Position numbers and translations under genes: made by a program
Part shown: positions 1 through 5,695 of the stretch, one piece after another
Numbering within the stretch: position 1 is the first letter of the stretch
How the letters are laid out: each line of letters starts with the position of its first letter
Notes under the pieces: generated by a model
What the model was told of the DNA's origin: nothing
Databases searched by the model: none
What the model saw: only the letters and a program-made list of their open reading frames with translations
NCBI GenBank assembly: GCA_947462865.1
Contig: CANHRW010000098.1
Span: forward strand, 1 to 7,279
DNA from: Bacteroidota bacterium
Lineage (GTDB): Bacteria > Bacteroidota > Bacteroidia > UKL13-3
Length of the DNA: 7,279 nt
Direction: 5' to 3'

Positions 1-780
1 GGCTGATGTTTGGTCGGTTAACAAATCAGGTACAATGTTTCTTTCTATGAGTCTTTCCAACAAATCTACCACATTGCAAACCACTCCAATAGACAAGCGT
101 TTTCCTGAAGCTTTGGCCTCTAAAGCCATGTCAATGGCTTGGTCTATGTTTCTACTCATTACATCTAAGTAGCGAGTTTCTAAACGTTTTTTAATTCTCC
201 ACTCTACCATTTCGGCAGCCAAACATACCCCATCACACATGGTAACTGCTAAAGGTTGTGCACCACCCATACCACCTAACCCTGCAGTTACGGTAAGTGT
301 ACCTTTTAAGCTGCCACCAAAATGTTGTCTGGCAGCTTCTGCAAAAGTTTCGTAGGTCCCCTGAACAATACCCTGAGATCCTATGTAAATCCAACTTCCA
401 GCAGTCATTTGGCCGTACATCATTAACCCTTTTTTGTCTAATTCATGAAAAGTTTCCCAATTAGCCCATTTAGGAACCAACATAGAATTCGAAATAATGA
501 CTCTTGGTGCATCTTTGTGAGTTGGAAGAATGCCAACTGGTTTACCAGATTGTATCAACAATGTTTCGTCATCTTCAAGGTCTTGTAAAGCTTTGACAAT
601 TAAATCAAAACTTTCCCAATTGCGGGCAGCTTTTCCAATTCCACCGTATACAATTAACTCTTCAGGGCGCTCAGCTACTTCTGGGTCTAGGTTATTGTGA
701 AGCATACGCAATGCTGCTTCTTGAACCCATCCTTTGCAACTTAATGTATTGCCTTTTGCGGCGTATATTTCTCTGCTCAT
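1..780 (-). CDS. hutU: Urocanate hydratase, N-terminal part (cut by window edge)
   Basis: Urocanase converts urocanate to 4-imidazolone-5-propanoate, the second step of histidine degradation, in the cytoplasm using tightly bound NAD+ as an electrophile. I translated the minus strand from the ATG at 780-778 and obtained 260 codons with no stop, running off the left edge. Family hallmarks are clear: LRMLHNNLDPEVAERPEEL (about 25-42), VYGGIGKAARNW, LLIQSGKPVG, LVPKWANWE, MMYGQMTAGSWIYIGSQGI (about 120-138) and the glycine-rich nucleotide-binding stretch GLGGMGG (167-173). The visible part ends in TDQTSA, which in the family is followed by HDP. The catalytic cysteine region lies beyond the window. 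Bacterial members are usually about 550-560 residues, so about half is visible. The start fits the family N-terminus (Ala-Lys-Gly-Asn, then Cys-Lys-Gly-Trp). No Shine-Dalgarno is seen. Nothing looks broken. Other hut genes are not in view. Confidence 0.97.
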   Translation of the reverse strand, partial: MSREIYAAKGNTLSCKGWVQEAALRMLHNNLDPEVAERPEELIVYGGIGKAARNWESFDLIVKALQDLEDDETLLIQSGKPVGILPTHKDAPRVIISNSMLVPKWANWETFHELDKKGLMMYGQMTAGSWIYIGSQGIVQGTYETFAEAARQHFGGSLKGTLTVTAGLGGMGGAQPLAVTMCDGVCLAAEMVEWRIKKRLETRYLDVMSRNIDQAIDMALEAKASGKRLSIGVVCNVVDLLERLIERNIVPDLLTDQTSA

Positions 781-858
781 TTGATAAAATTTTGGACGAA
801 AATAATTCTTTTTTCTATGGATAAAACCTAAAAGCGCTCGTACGGTTTTAAATGTTGT

Positions 859-866
859 TATATTTG
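859..866 (+). promoter_or_regulatory. Candidate -7 box of the rightward operon
   Basis: TATATTTG matches the Bacteroidota -7 consensus TAnnTTTG exactly and lies 36 bases before the TTG at 902. No good TTTG -33 box is found at the usual spacing (around 836-840), so it is a half-supported promoter. The box overlaps the right arm of the imperfect inverted repeat at 850-865, so a repressor bound there could block it. Transcription would start near 872-875, which would rule out protein starts upstream of that point. Confidence 0.35.
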
Positions 867-885
867 TAGCGCTGAACCATTTTAA

Positions 886-893
886 CAAACATA
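886..893 (-). promoter_or_regulatory. Candidate -7 box for hutU
   Basis: The plus strand reads CAAACATA, so the minus strand reads TATGTTTG, an exact TAnnTTTG match about 105 bases upstream of the hutU ATG. No convincing -33 TTTG is seen on the minus strand upstream of it. If used, the hutU leader would be about 100 bases and would include the AAAACC/GGTTTT dyad. The start site would nearly coincide with that of the opposing promoter, so the two could interfere. Confidence 0.25.
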
Positions 894-901
894 TTGCCCT
901 A

Positions 902-1276
902 TTGTTTTTGTGCTTGTTTGGAGTAACACTAGTTCCTTACAACGCTTTGCATCCGCATGAGCACGATGAACACGTAGCAGCTATGTATAGTGTGTACAAG
1001 TCTGTTCAGCACCACTGCGAATTAGATGAATATGCTTGCCAGGTTTCTCTATTACACCCCTGTGAGCACAAAACCCATATTGCCCAAACCCATCCCGATT
1101 GTTTTTCTTGCACTTTTCATTTCATAAAAATCTATCAACATACGGCTTTGCTGGTTCAAAATCTTTTGGTTCAGCAAGTCAATGTTTTTAAACATACAAA
1201 TCCCAACTGTGGCAGCATTCATCAGCCTGCAGAATCTAATAGAGGTCCGCCTAACAGCTGCATTTTTACAGCTTAA
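902..1276 (+). CDS. Small His/Cys-rich exported protein upstream of TonB receptor
   Basis: The product is 124 residues if it starts at the TTG at 902. It has a hydrophobic N-terminus (FLCLFGVTLVPYNA) like the core of a signal peptide, then HPHEHDEH (17-24), HH-C (37-39), further Cys and His, and a DCFSC CxxC motif (66-70) followed by FHF. It ends near residue 117 with an NRGPP motif. I count 14 His and 8 Cys, a strong metal-ligand bias. From memory, Bacteroidota carry a family of small proteins of this design (His-rich segment, CxxC, C-terminal R-G/A-P-P) just before TonB receptors; its function is unknown to me. The start is uncertain. There is no in-frame ATG, and the frame is open back to 806. 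CTG at 872 or ATT at 893 would add the Asn/His/Lys-rich n-region a signal peptide normally has. The next gene starts 32 bases downstream. Metal binding is inferred. Confidence 0.7.
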   Translation: MFLCLFGVTLVPYNALHPHEHDEHVAAMYSVYKSVQHHCELDEYACQVSLLHPCEHKTHIAQTHPDCFSCTFHFIKIYQHTALLVQNLLVQQVNVFKHTNPNCGSIHQPAESNRGPPNSCIFTA

Positions 1277-1308
1277 ATTAGTATTCACATTTAGTTAAAT
1301 ATTCAGTT

Positions 1309-3642
1309 TTGAAACCAATTCGTTTCAAGGCTATTTATTACATTTTATTTTTCAGTTTGAACCTAGGTTCCTTTTCGCTAGTACAGGCGCAACAGGAGTA
1401 TGAACTGCACATAAAAATAGTAGATAGCCTTAGTCAAGAACCCTTGGCTTATGCTTCTGTTAGCTTGGATAAACAAAAGCAACTTTGGCTCAGTAATGAG
1501 CAAGGTGTTGTGGTTTTGCCAAAGCTTTTGTCTGGCAATTATGTATTGCATGTTTCTTTTGTGGGCTACCACCACAGCGATATGCTATTGCGCATTCCAC
1601 AGCAGTTAAGCTATACCATCGAGTTATGCTCTGAGACCTTTCATTTGCATGAGGGCTTGGTTCAAGCCGAAGCCAATAAGGGGGTGTTTAGTGGCAGAAA
1701 ACAAGACCAACTGTTTGCTCCTGAAATTGACAAAAGGCGTGGACAAAATTTGGCCGAATTGCTCAAAAATATCAACGGAGTAAAAGCCATGAACTCGGCG
1801 GGAGGCATTGCTAAACCTGTGATAAGGGGCTTAAGCGGACAAAGAATTGTAACCATGCAAGGCAATTCGCGCATTGAGGGTCAGCAGTGGGGCGACGATC
1901 ATGGTCCGGAATTAGACCCCTTTATTGCCCACTCTGTTTCTGTAATCAAAGGCGCTGCTGCCGTAGAATTTGGTCCGGAAGCCATGGGCGGGGTAATACG
2001 CGTCGACCCAAAACCATGGCGCAGCGAAAAAGGTTTGGAGGGCGCTTTGTATTTGCAAGGATTAAGTAATAACCGACAAGGAGCAGCATCTTTGCGTTTA
2101 GCATCTGTGTATGGCAAAAAAATACAACATGGATGGCGCATGCAAGCCACTGCCCGCAAGGCTGGCGATGCCAGAACACCAAGCTATGTGTTAAGCAATA
2201 CTGGCTTTACAGAGCAGGCCGGAATGTTCCAAACTTTTGTGGGTTCAAAAAAATGGAAATGGGAAAATACCCTCAGCATTTACCAAACCAAACAAGCCAT
2301 TTTACAAGCGGCTCACTTAGGGAACACATCCGATTTAACCCGTGCTTTGGCGGCCAACAGGCCCTTGGTTGTTTTGCCCTTTAGCTACCAAATAAACAGA
2401 CCCTTTCAGCAAGTAAAGCATGTGTTGTTTATGAGCGAATTTAGCTACCAACTCAATGCCAATGCTAACCTGCGATTAAGTTACTCGCAGCAAGTAAACG
2501 ATAGGCAAGAATTTGATGCAGATAGGGTTTACAACCAAGCCTTACAAGGAAGAGCGGCACTAGATTTGGAAATATTGAGCAGGCAGTTAGAGCAGGTAAT
2601 AGAGAAAAAGTGGGGCGGACATTGGATGCTAAAATCTGGTTTGAGTCAAAGCTTTCAGGAGAATATAACTGCCGGATTGCAGTGGATAATTCCAACTTTT
2701 AATTCGGTAAACTTGGCCGCCTTTAGCATGCTAAAATATTACTACGAAAGCGGCAGTTTGAGTATAGGATTAAGGTACGATTATAGGAGATTGGATGTGC
2801 CTATCTTTAGAAGATTTGCTAATACGTTCTCTTATGATAAAGACTTTAACGGACTCAATGCTGGGATAACTTTCATGAAACAAACCCAACACAAGTGGCA
2901 TCACACCTTGAGCTTACAAAGTGCATGGCGACCGCCAGCTTTAAATGAGTTGTATAGCTATGGCTTGCATTATGGCTTGGCTAATTTTGAAATAGGCGAT
3001 AGTAATTTGGTTCCAGAACGCGCTTGGATGTTGGAGTGGGACGTGAAAAAGAGCTATAAAAATTGGCAAATAGAGGGCAGCATGTATGCGCAGCTGTTTG
3101 ACAATTATATCTATAAAAGACCTTTATCTGCTCCAATGTTAACCATACGCGGCACTTTTCCTGCCTTTATGTTTACCCAAACAAGCGCGCTTATTGCGGG
3201 CATAGATGCCGTGTTCAGGAATAAACCCGAGTTGGGGTGGCAATGGGAGAGTAGGTTTAGCCAGCTATACGGACAAGATTTGCGTTTGCAAGAAGCCTTG
3301 TTTTTAATGCCTGCCAATAGCATGGAACACAATTTGGGTTATGCGTTTAAAGGCTATAAAAAATTGGCTGAACCCTATGCCGAGTTGCGCAGTTTATGGG
3401 TAGCAAGGCAACATAGATTTGCACCTCATTTAGACTTTAGAGAGCCGCCAGAGGCATATGCTTTGTTTCAACTGAATATGGGTTTTTCGTATTTGGTACA
3501 TCCAAAATGGAAAGCTTGGAATATACATGTGACCATCAACAACCTGCTAAATACACATTACCGGGATTATCTAAGCAGGTTTAGGTATTTTACAGATGAA
3601 CCCGGTGTTAATTTTATTTTACGATTACAAATTCCAATTTAA
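1309..3642 (+). CDS. TonB-dependent outer-membrane receptor, probable metal importer
   Basis: This 777-residue protein is predicted to sit in the outer membrane and import a ligand using TonB energy. The signal peptide is MKPIRFKAIYYILFF... with a likely cut after VQA (25-27). Next comes a carboxypeptidase-regulatory-like beta domain (about 33-115; note PLAYASVSLD and GNYVLHVSFVGY). The plug follows (about 135-235), with LAELLKNINGVKAMNS, KPVIRGLSGQRI and IKGAAAVEFGPEAMGGVI. The rest is a beta-barrel ending in the aromatic/hydrophobic strand FILRLQIPI. NELYSYGLHYG and NNLLNTHYRDYLSRFRY are typical barrel landmarks. The plug stretch EGQQWGDDHGPELDP (190-204) is of a kind seen in Bacteroidota receptors and in the wider ZnuD-like group, which suggests a metal or small ligand rather than SusC-type glycans; no SusD gene is present. 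The start is TTG at 1309; no in-frame ATG exists before the stop at 1279-1281. The lipoprotein gene begins 6 bases after the stop. The substrate is inferred. Confidence 0.93.
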   Translation: MKPIRFKAIYYILFFSLNLGSFSLVQAQQEYELHIKIVDSLSQEPLAYASVSLDKQKQLWLSNEQGVVVLPKLLSGNYVLHVSFVGYHHSDMLLRIPQQLSYTIELCSETFHLHEGLVQAEANKGVFSGRKQDQLFAPEIDKRRGQNLAELLKNINGVKAMNSAGGIAKPVIRGLSGQRIVTMQGNSRIEGQQWGDDHGPELDPFIAHSVSVIKGAAAVEFGPEAMGGVIRVDPKPWRSEKGLEGALYLQGLSNNRQGAASLRLASVYGKKIQHGWRMQATARKAGDARTPSYVLSNTGFTEQAGMFQTFVGSKKWKWENTLSIYQTKQAILQAAHLGNTSDLTRALAANRPLVVLPFSYQINRPFQQVKHVLFMSEFSYQLNANANLRLSYSQQVNDRQEFDADRVYNQALQGRAALDLEILSRQLEQVIEKKWGGHWMLKSGLSQSFQENITAGLQWIIPTFNSVNLAAFSMLKYYYESGSLSIGLRYDYRRLDVPIFRRFANTFSYDKDFNGLNAGITFMKQTQHKWHHTLSLQSAWRPPALNELYSYGLHYGLANFEIGDSNLVPERAWMLEWDVKKSYKNWQIEGSMYAQLFDNYIYKRPLSAPMLTIRGTFPAFMFTQTSALIAGIDAVFRNKPELGWQWESRFSQLYGQDLRLQEALFLMPANSMEHNLGYAFKGYKKLAEPYAELRSLWVARQHRFAPHLDFREPPEAYALFQLNMGFSYLVHPKWKAWNIHVTINNLLNTHYRDYLSRFRYFTDEPGVNFILRLQIPI

Positions 3643-3648
3643 ATTTTT

Positions 3649-4233
3649 ATGAAAAACATTATTAAAAACAACAAATTAAGTTTCTTTACCTTGCTATTAG
3701 CAGGTATTTTTATGTTAGGTACAACGGCTTGTTCTAAGCATGATGACCACGATGATCACGACCATGACCACGAAAACGAGTTGATTACAACTGTTAAATT
3801 GTATGTAATAGAAACAGGTACTTCCGACACAGTAAGCTATGCTTGGAAACAAGTTGGTGGTCCGGGTACTGCCATTGTGGTAGATTCTATTGGATTAAAA
3901 CAAGGCAAAGTGTATGAAGTGTTAACAGAGGTGTTAGATGAAAGCAAAACGCCAGCTAAAAACATTACTACAGAGATTCGTAATGCGGCTAATTTTCACC
4001 GCTTTGTTTATACTAGTACCCTATCTAGTTTACTATTACAGGTATTAGATTTTGACACACAAACCCCTGCCATGGAGTTGGGCTTACGATTTAGAATTAC
4101 TACGCCAGATGTAATGGGTTCGGGCAATTTAAAATGTGTGTTAAAACACTATACAAGCTCAGACCCAAAAACCAATGGAATTAATGCAGGCAGCACAGAT
4201 ATTGAAGTGCAGTTTCCTTTAGTTGTTAATTAA
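3649..4233 (+). CDS. Lipoprotein with Asp/His-rich N-terminus, receptor partner
   Basis: This 194-residue lipoprotein is encoded 6 bases after the receptor and surely co-transcribed with it. The signal is MKNIIKNNKLSFFTLLLAG..., with the lipobox-like TTAC ending at Cys28. Ser-Lys-His-Asp-Asp follows, resembling the Lys plus acidic pattern of Bacteroidota lipoprotein export signals, so display on the cell surface is plausible. Residues 31-41 alternate Asp and His (HDDHDDHDHDH), a probable metal-binding tail. The body (ITTVKLYV, VYEVLTEVLDESKTPAKNITTEI, FHRFVYTS, then GSGNLKCVLKHY and STDIEVQFPLVVN at the end) resembles, from memory, a Bacteroidota family annotated as 'type 1 periplasmic binding fold superfamily' and often paired with TonB receptors. 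By analogy it may hand a ligand to the receptor. That role and the metal are inferred. The gene is complete and its ATG start is clear. Confidence 0.85.
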   Translation: MKNIIKNNKLSFFTLLLAGIFMLGTTACSKHDDHDDHDHDHENELITTVKLYVIETGTSDTVSYAWKQVGGPGTAIVVDSIGLKQGKVYEVLTEVLDESKTPAKNITTEIRNAANFHRFVYTSTLSSLLLQVLDFDTQTPAMELGLRFRITTPDVMGSGNLKCVLKHYTSSDPKTNGINAGSTDIEVQFPLVVN

Positions 4234-4275
4234 GAATGATGAATGACGAGTTATGAGTTATGAATTATGAGGTAA
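4234..4275 (+). repeat. Heptanucleotide tandem repeat right after the lipoprotein stop
   Basis: Starting at the first base after the TAA, the sequence reads as successive 7-mers: GAATGAT, GAATGAC, GAGTTAT, GAGTTAT, GAATTAT, then a degenerate GAGGTAA. Inverted copies (AACTCAT twice, then AATT) follow at 4294-4311. Heptads of this GARTTAT type are, as I recall, common intergenic repeats in Bacteroidota; I cannot confirm that here. The array encodes nothing evident. Confidence 0.75.
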
Positions 4276-4311
4276 AACCACCTTTTCATTCGCAACTCAT
4301 AACTCATAATT
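4249..4311 (+). terminator. Inverted-repeat hairpin, possible terminator of the receptor operon
   Basis: The 18-base arm at 4249-4266 pairs with 4294-4311 with one G-U and one A-C mismatch, leaving a 27-base loop. Because both arms are built of 7-mers, the pairing can slip by one unit (4256-4271 with 4296-4311) with similar quality. It sits just after the last gene of the operon, where a terminator or 3'-end stabiliser would be expected. The stem is AT-rich and no clean T-run follows it directly; a short T-run appears only at about 4326-4330. Termination is therefore inferred. It may act on both strands. Confidence 0.4.
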
Positions 4312-4514
4312 AAACCTTCTTATACTTTTTAAAAAACGATTAAATCTTTATATTCACCATACCAATGATGGCATGTTGAATGAATCGGTTTCACAGATTG
4401 ATACCCTCTCAAAATCAAATTTTAAATGAAACAGATGTACATCGATTTTTTGCACCCAAGATTCTGCAATCAGTCAATTTTTCAAATTCATAACCTAGAC
4501 AATGACAAACAATC

Positions 4515-4550
4515 GAAACCTTTTGGCTCGGTAGCCTCAGCTTTGGTTTC
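4515..4550. repeat. Two-step inverted repeat in the intergenic gap
   Basis: GAAACC (4515-4520) pairs with GGTTTC (4545-4550). Inside it, GGCT (4525-4528) pairs with AGCC (4533-4536) around the tetraloop CGGT. An asymmetric internal loop (4 and 8 bases) separates the two stems. The GC content of the inner stem stands out in an AT-rich gap. It could be a small structured RNA element, a repeat-family unit, or chance. No promoter is assigned. Confidence 0.4.
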
Positions 4551-4667
4551 ACCATGTTAAATAACATACAAAGTGTTAATGGGAAAATTCGAATGGTATT
4601 GAGTCATTGTGATGACATTCTTCAAACTGACATACCACTATTATATATGGAGAACTTCTAGGTGCAA

Positions 4668-4681
4668 TTGTTGGGGAACAA
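4668..4681 (-). terminator. Weak hairpin just downstream of scoA
   Basis: TTGTT-GGGG-AACAA on the plus strand (TTGTT-CCCC-AACAA on the minus strand) lies 6 bases after the scoA stop. The stem is only five base pairs and no T-run follows it on the minus strand. It is placed where a terminator of the minus-strand operon would be, but the signal is poor. Confidence 0.2.
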
Positions 4682-4687
4682 CCTGCA

Positions 4688-5386
4688 TTATTTTTTTCGG
4701 GTAGTTACCTGTTCAATCCTTTTTTCGTAGTGTTGCCCTTTAAATATTTTGTTGACATAAATGCCAGGAGTGTGTATTTGATCTGGATCAAGCACTCCTG
4801 GTTCAACCAGTTCTTCAACTTCTGCAATGGTAATTTTTCCTGCCATGGCCATCAATGGATTGAAGTTCCTAGAAGTTGCTCTAAAAATAAGGTTGCCATG
4901 AGTATCTCCCTTCCAAGCCTTTACTATGGCGAAGTCTGCATCAAAAGCGTATTCCATTAAATATGTTTTACCATTGAATTCGCGGCTTTCTTTTCCAATA
5001 GCTACTTCTGTACCCACACCTGCAGGAGTGAAGATAGCAGGCATTCCGTATCCTGCCGCCATGCATCTGGTGGCTAAAGTACCTTGAGGTATCAGTTCAA
5101 CTTCTAATTCTCCACTGAGTAATTGCCTTTCAAATTCTGCATTTTCACCCACATAAGAAGCAATCATTTTTTTAACTTGTCTGGTTTTTAATAACAAGCC
5201 AATTCCAAAATCATCTACACCTGCATTGTTTGAAATACAGGTTAAATTCTGAACACCACTTGCTACTAACGCATCAATACAATTTTCTGGTATGCCACAC
5301 AATCCAAACCCGCCCAATAAAATAACGGATTGGTCTTTTATGTCTTTAATCGCCTCTTGGGCATTTGCTACTACTTTGTTTAACAT
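4688..5386 (-). CDS. scoA: 3-oxoacid (succinyl-CoA:acetoacetate) CoA-transferase subunit A
   Basis: Subunit A of the CoA-transferase that moves CoA between succinyl-CoA and acetoacetate (or a similar acid pair), in the cytoplasm, in ketone-body and branched-chain or ketogenic amino-acid use. The product is 232 residues, the usual length for a separate A subunit. The CoA-binding glycine motif GGFGLCGIPEN is at 25-35. SNNAGVDDFGIGLLL, then MIASYVGENAEFERQLLSGELEVELIPQGTLA, then GMPAIFTPAGVGTEVA follow the SCOT family closely. The region ending FNPLMAMAGKITIAEVEELVEPGVLDPDQIHTPGIYVNKIF is also typical. The catalytic glutamate is on subunit B, which does not follow here: the next gene downstream is the convergent lipoprotein. 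The ATG at 5386 is one base after the clpS stop, so the genes are co-transcribed and perhaps translationally coupled. AtoD-type acetate CoA-transferase alpha is the close alternative. Confidence 0.93.
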   Translation of the reverse strand: MLNKVVANAQEAIKDIKDQSVILLGGFGLCGIPENCIDALVASGVQNLTCISNNAGVDDFGIGLLLKTRQVKKMIASYVGENAEFERQLLSGELEVELIPQGTLATRCMAAGYGMPAIFTPAGVGTEVAIGKESREFNGKTYLMEYAFDADFAIVKAWKGDTHGNLIFRATSRNFNPLMAMAGKITIAEVEELVEPGVLDPDQIHTPGIYVNKIFKGQHYEKRIEQVTTRKK

Positions 5387-5387
5387 A

Positions 5388-5690
5388 TTAGGCTATGATT
5401 GCTGATAATTGACTGTCGCAAAGTGCTTGACAAATTGCTTTCATTTTTTCTTTTTCTCCTGTTTTAACGGTTGCTTTGCCTTTATAATGTACAAGTAAAG
5501 CGCATTGTTCAGCTTGCAAATAATCATGTTCACACACATCAACCAAACACTGTATAACCCAATCAAAAGTATTCACATCATCGTTTAATAAAATGACTTT
5601 TGTTTCATCAGTAGTTTCGTCAATGACATCAACTTCTGGAAACAGCTCCTCTTGAGTTCCGTTTAAATTAGCTGGGTTTAATTGGGCCAT
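5388..5690 (-). CDS. clpS: ClpS adaptor for Clp protease
   Basis: ClpS binds proteins with destabilising N-terminal residues and delivers them to the Clp chaperone-protease. The product is 100 residues, normal for the family. An acidic, flexible N-terminal tail (about 1-30) precedes the core VILLNDDVNTFDWVIQCL. Asn36-Asp37-Asp38 match the N-degron pocket residues (Asn34, Asp35 and Asp36 in E. coli ClpS), and His68 in LLVHYKGKA matches the pocket histidine (His66). CEHDYLQAEQCA is characteristic of Bacteroidota members. The C-terminus (ALCDSQLSAIIA) is the usual final strand. The gene lies 5 bases after plsY and 1 base before scoA, in one operon. No clp protease gene is in the window, and its neighbours have no known functional tie to it. 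The gene is intact. Confidence 0.94.
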   Translation of the reverse strand: MAQLNPANLNGTQEELFPEVDVIDETTDETKVILLNDDVNTFDWVIQCLVDVCEHDYLQAEQCALLVHYKGKATVKTGEKEKMKAICQALCDSQLSAIIA

Positions 5691-5695
5691 TTAAA

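Larger units (their letters stand above)
781..901. promoter_or_regulatory. Divergent regulatory region between hutU and the receptor operon
   Basis: This 121-bp gap separates the leftward hutU start from the rightward small-protein gene, so it should carry control sites for both. It holds two copies of the palindrome AGCGCT (833-838 and 868-873). A dyad AAAACC (823-828) / GGTTTT (844-849) flanks the first copy almost symmetrically. An imperfect inverted repeat, AAATGT...ATATTT, spans 850-865. It also holds candidate -7 boxes for both directions. The symmetry is visible in the sequence; any protein binding there is inference. I could not match these sites to a known operator with confidence. 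Confidence 0.5.
4312..4687. other. Gene-free gap with hairpin and short broken reading frames
   Basis: I see no convincing gene in these 376 bases. On the plus strand there is a 37-codon frame at 4380-4493 (ATG AAT CGG, ending TAA; peptide begins MNRFHRLIPSQNQIL). Another runs about 4506-4661, with an ATG at 4554 (MLNNIQSVNGKIRMV...). It would continue in another frame as GELLGAIVGEQPALF near 4648-4692. These look more protein-like than random but match nothing I recognise. They could be a decayed gene or chance. A hairpin lies at 4515-4550. The gap separates the convergent receptor operon and scoA. Confidence 0.4.

Noticed and set aside
1052..1288. 78-codon minus-strand frame opposite the small His/Cys-rich gene
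   Set aside because: It overlaps the plus-strand frame almost fully. The plus frame has the patterned His/Cys content, signal-like start and operon context; the minus frame has none.
1887..2384. Several frames of 60-86 codons on both strands inside the receptor gene
   Set aside because: They lie within a continuous, well-supported TonB receptor frame and have no recognisable features.
4234..4311. CRISPR-like array
   Set aside because: Units are 7 bases, contiguous, and without spacers; this is a simple tandem repeat.
4730..4960. 76-codon plus-strand frame over scoA
   Set aside because: It is the antisense shadow of a clear CoA-transferase gene.
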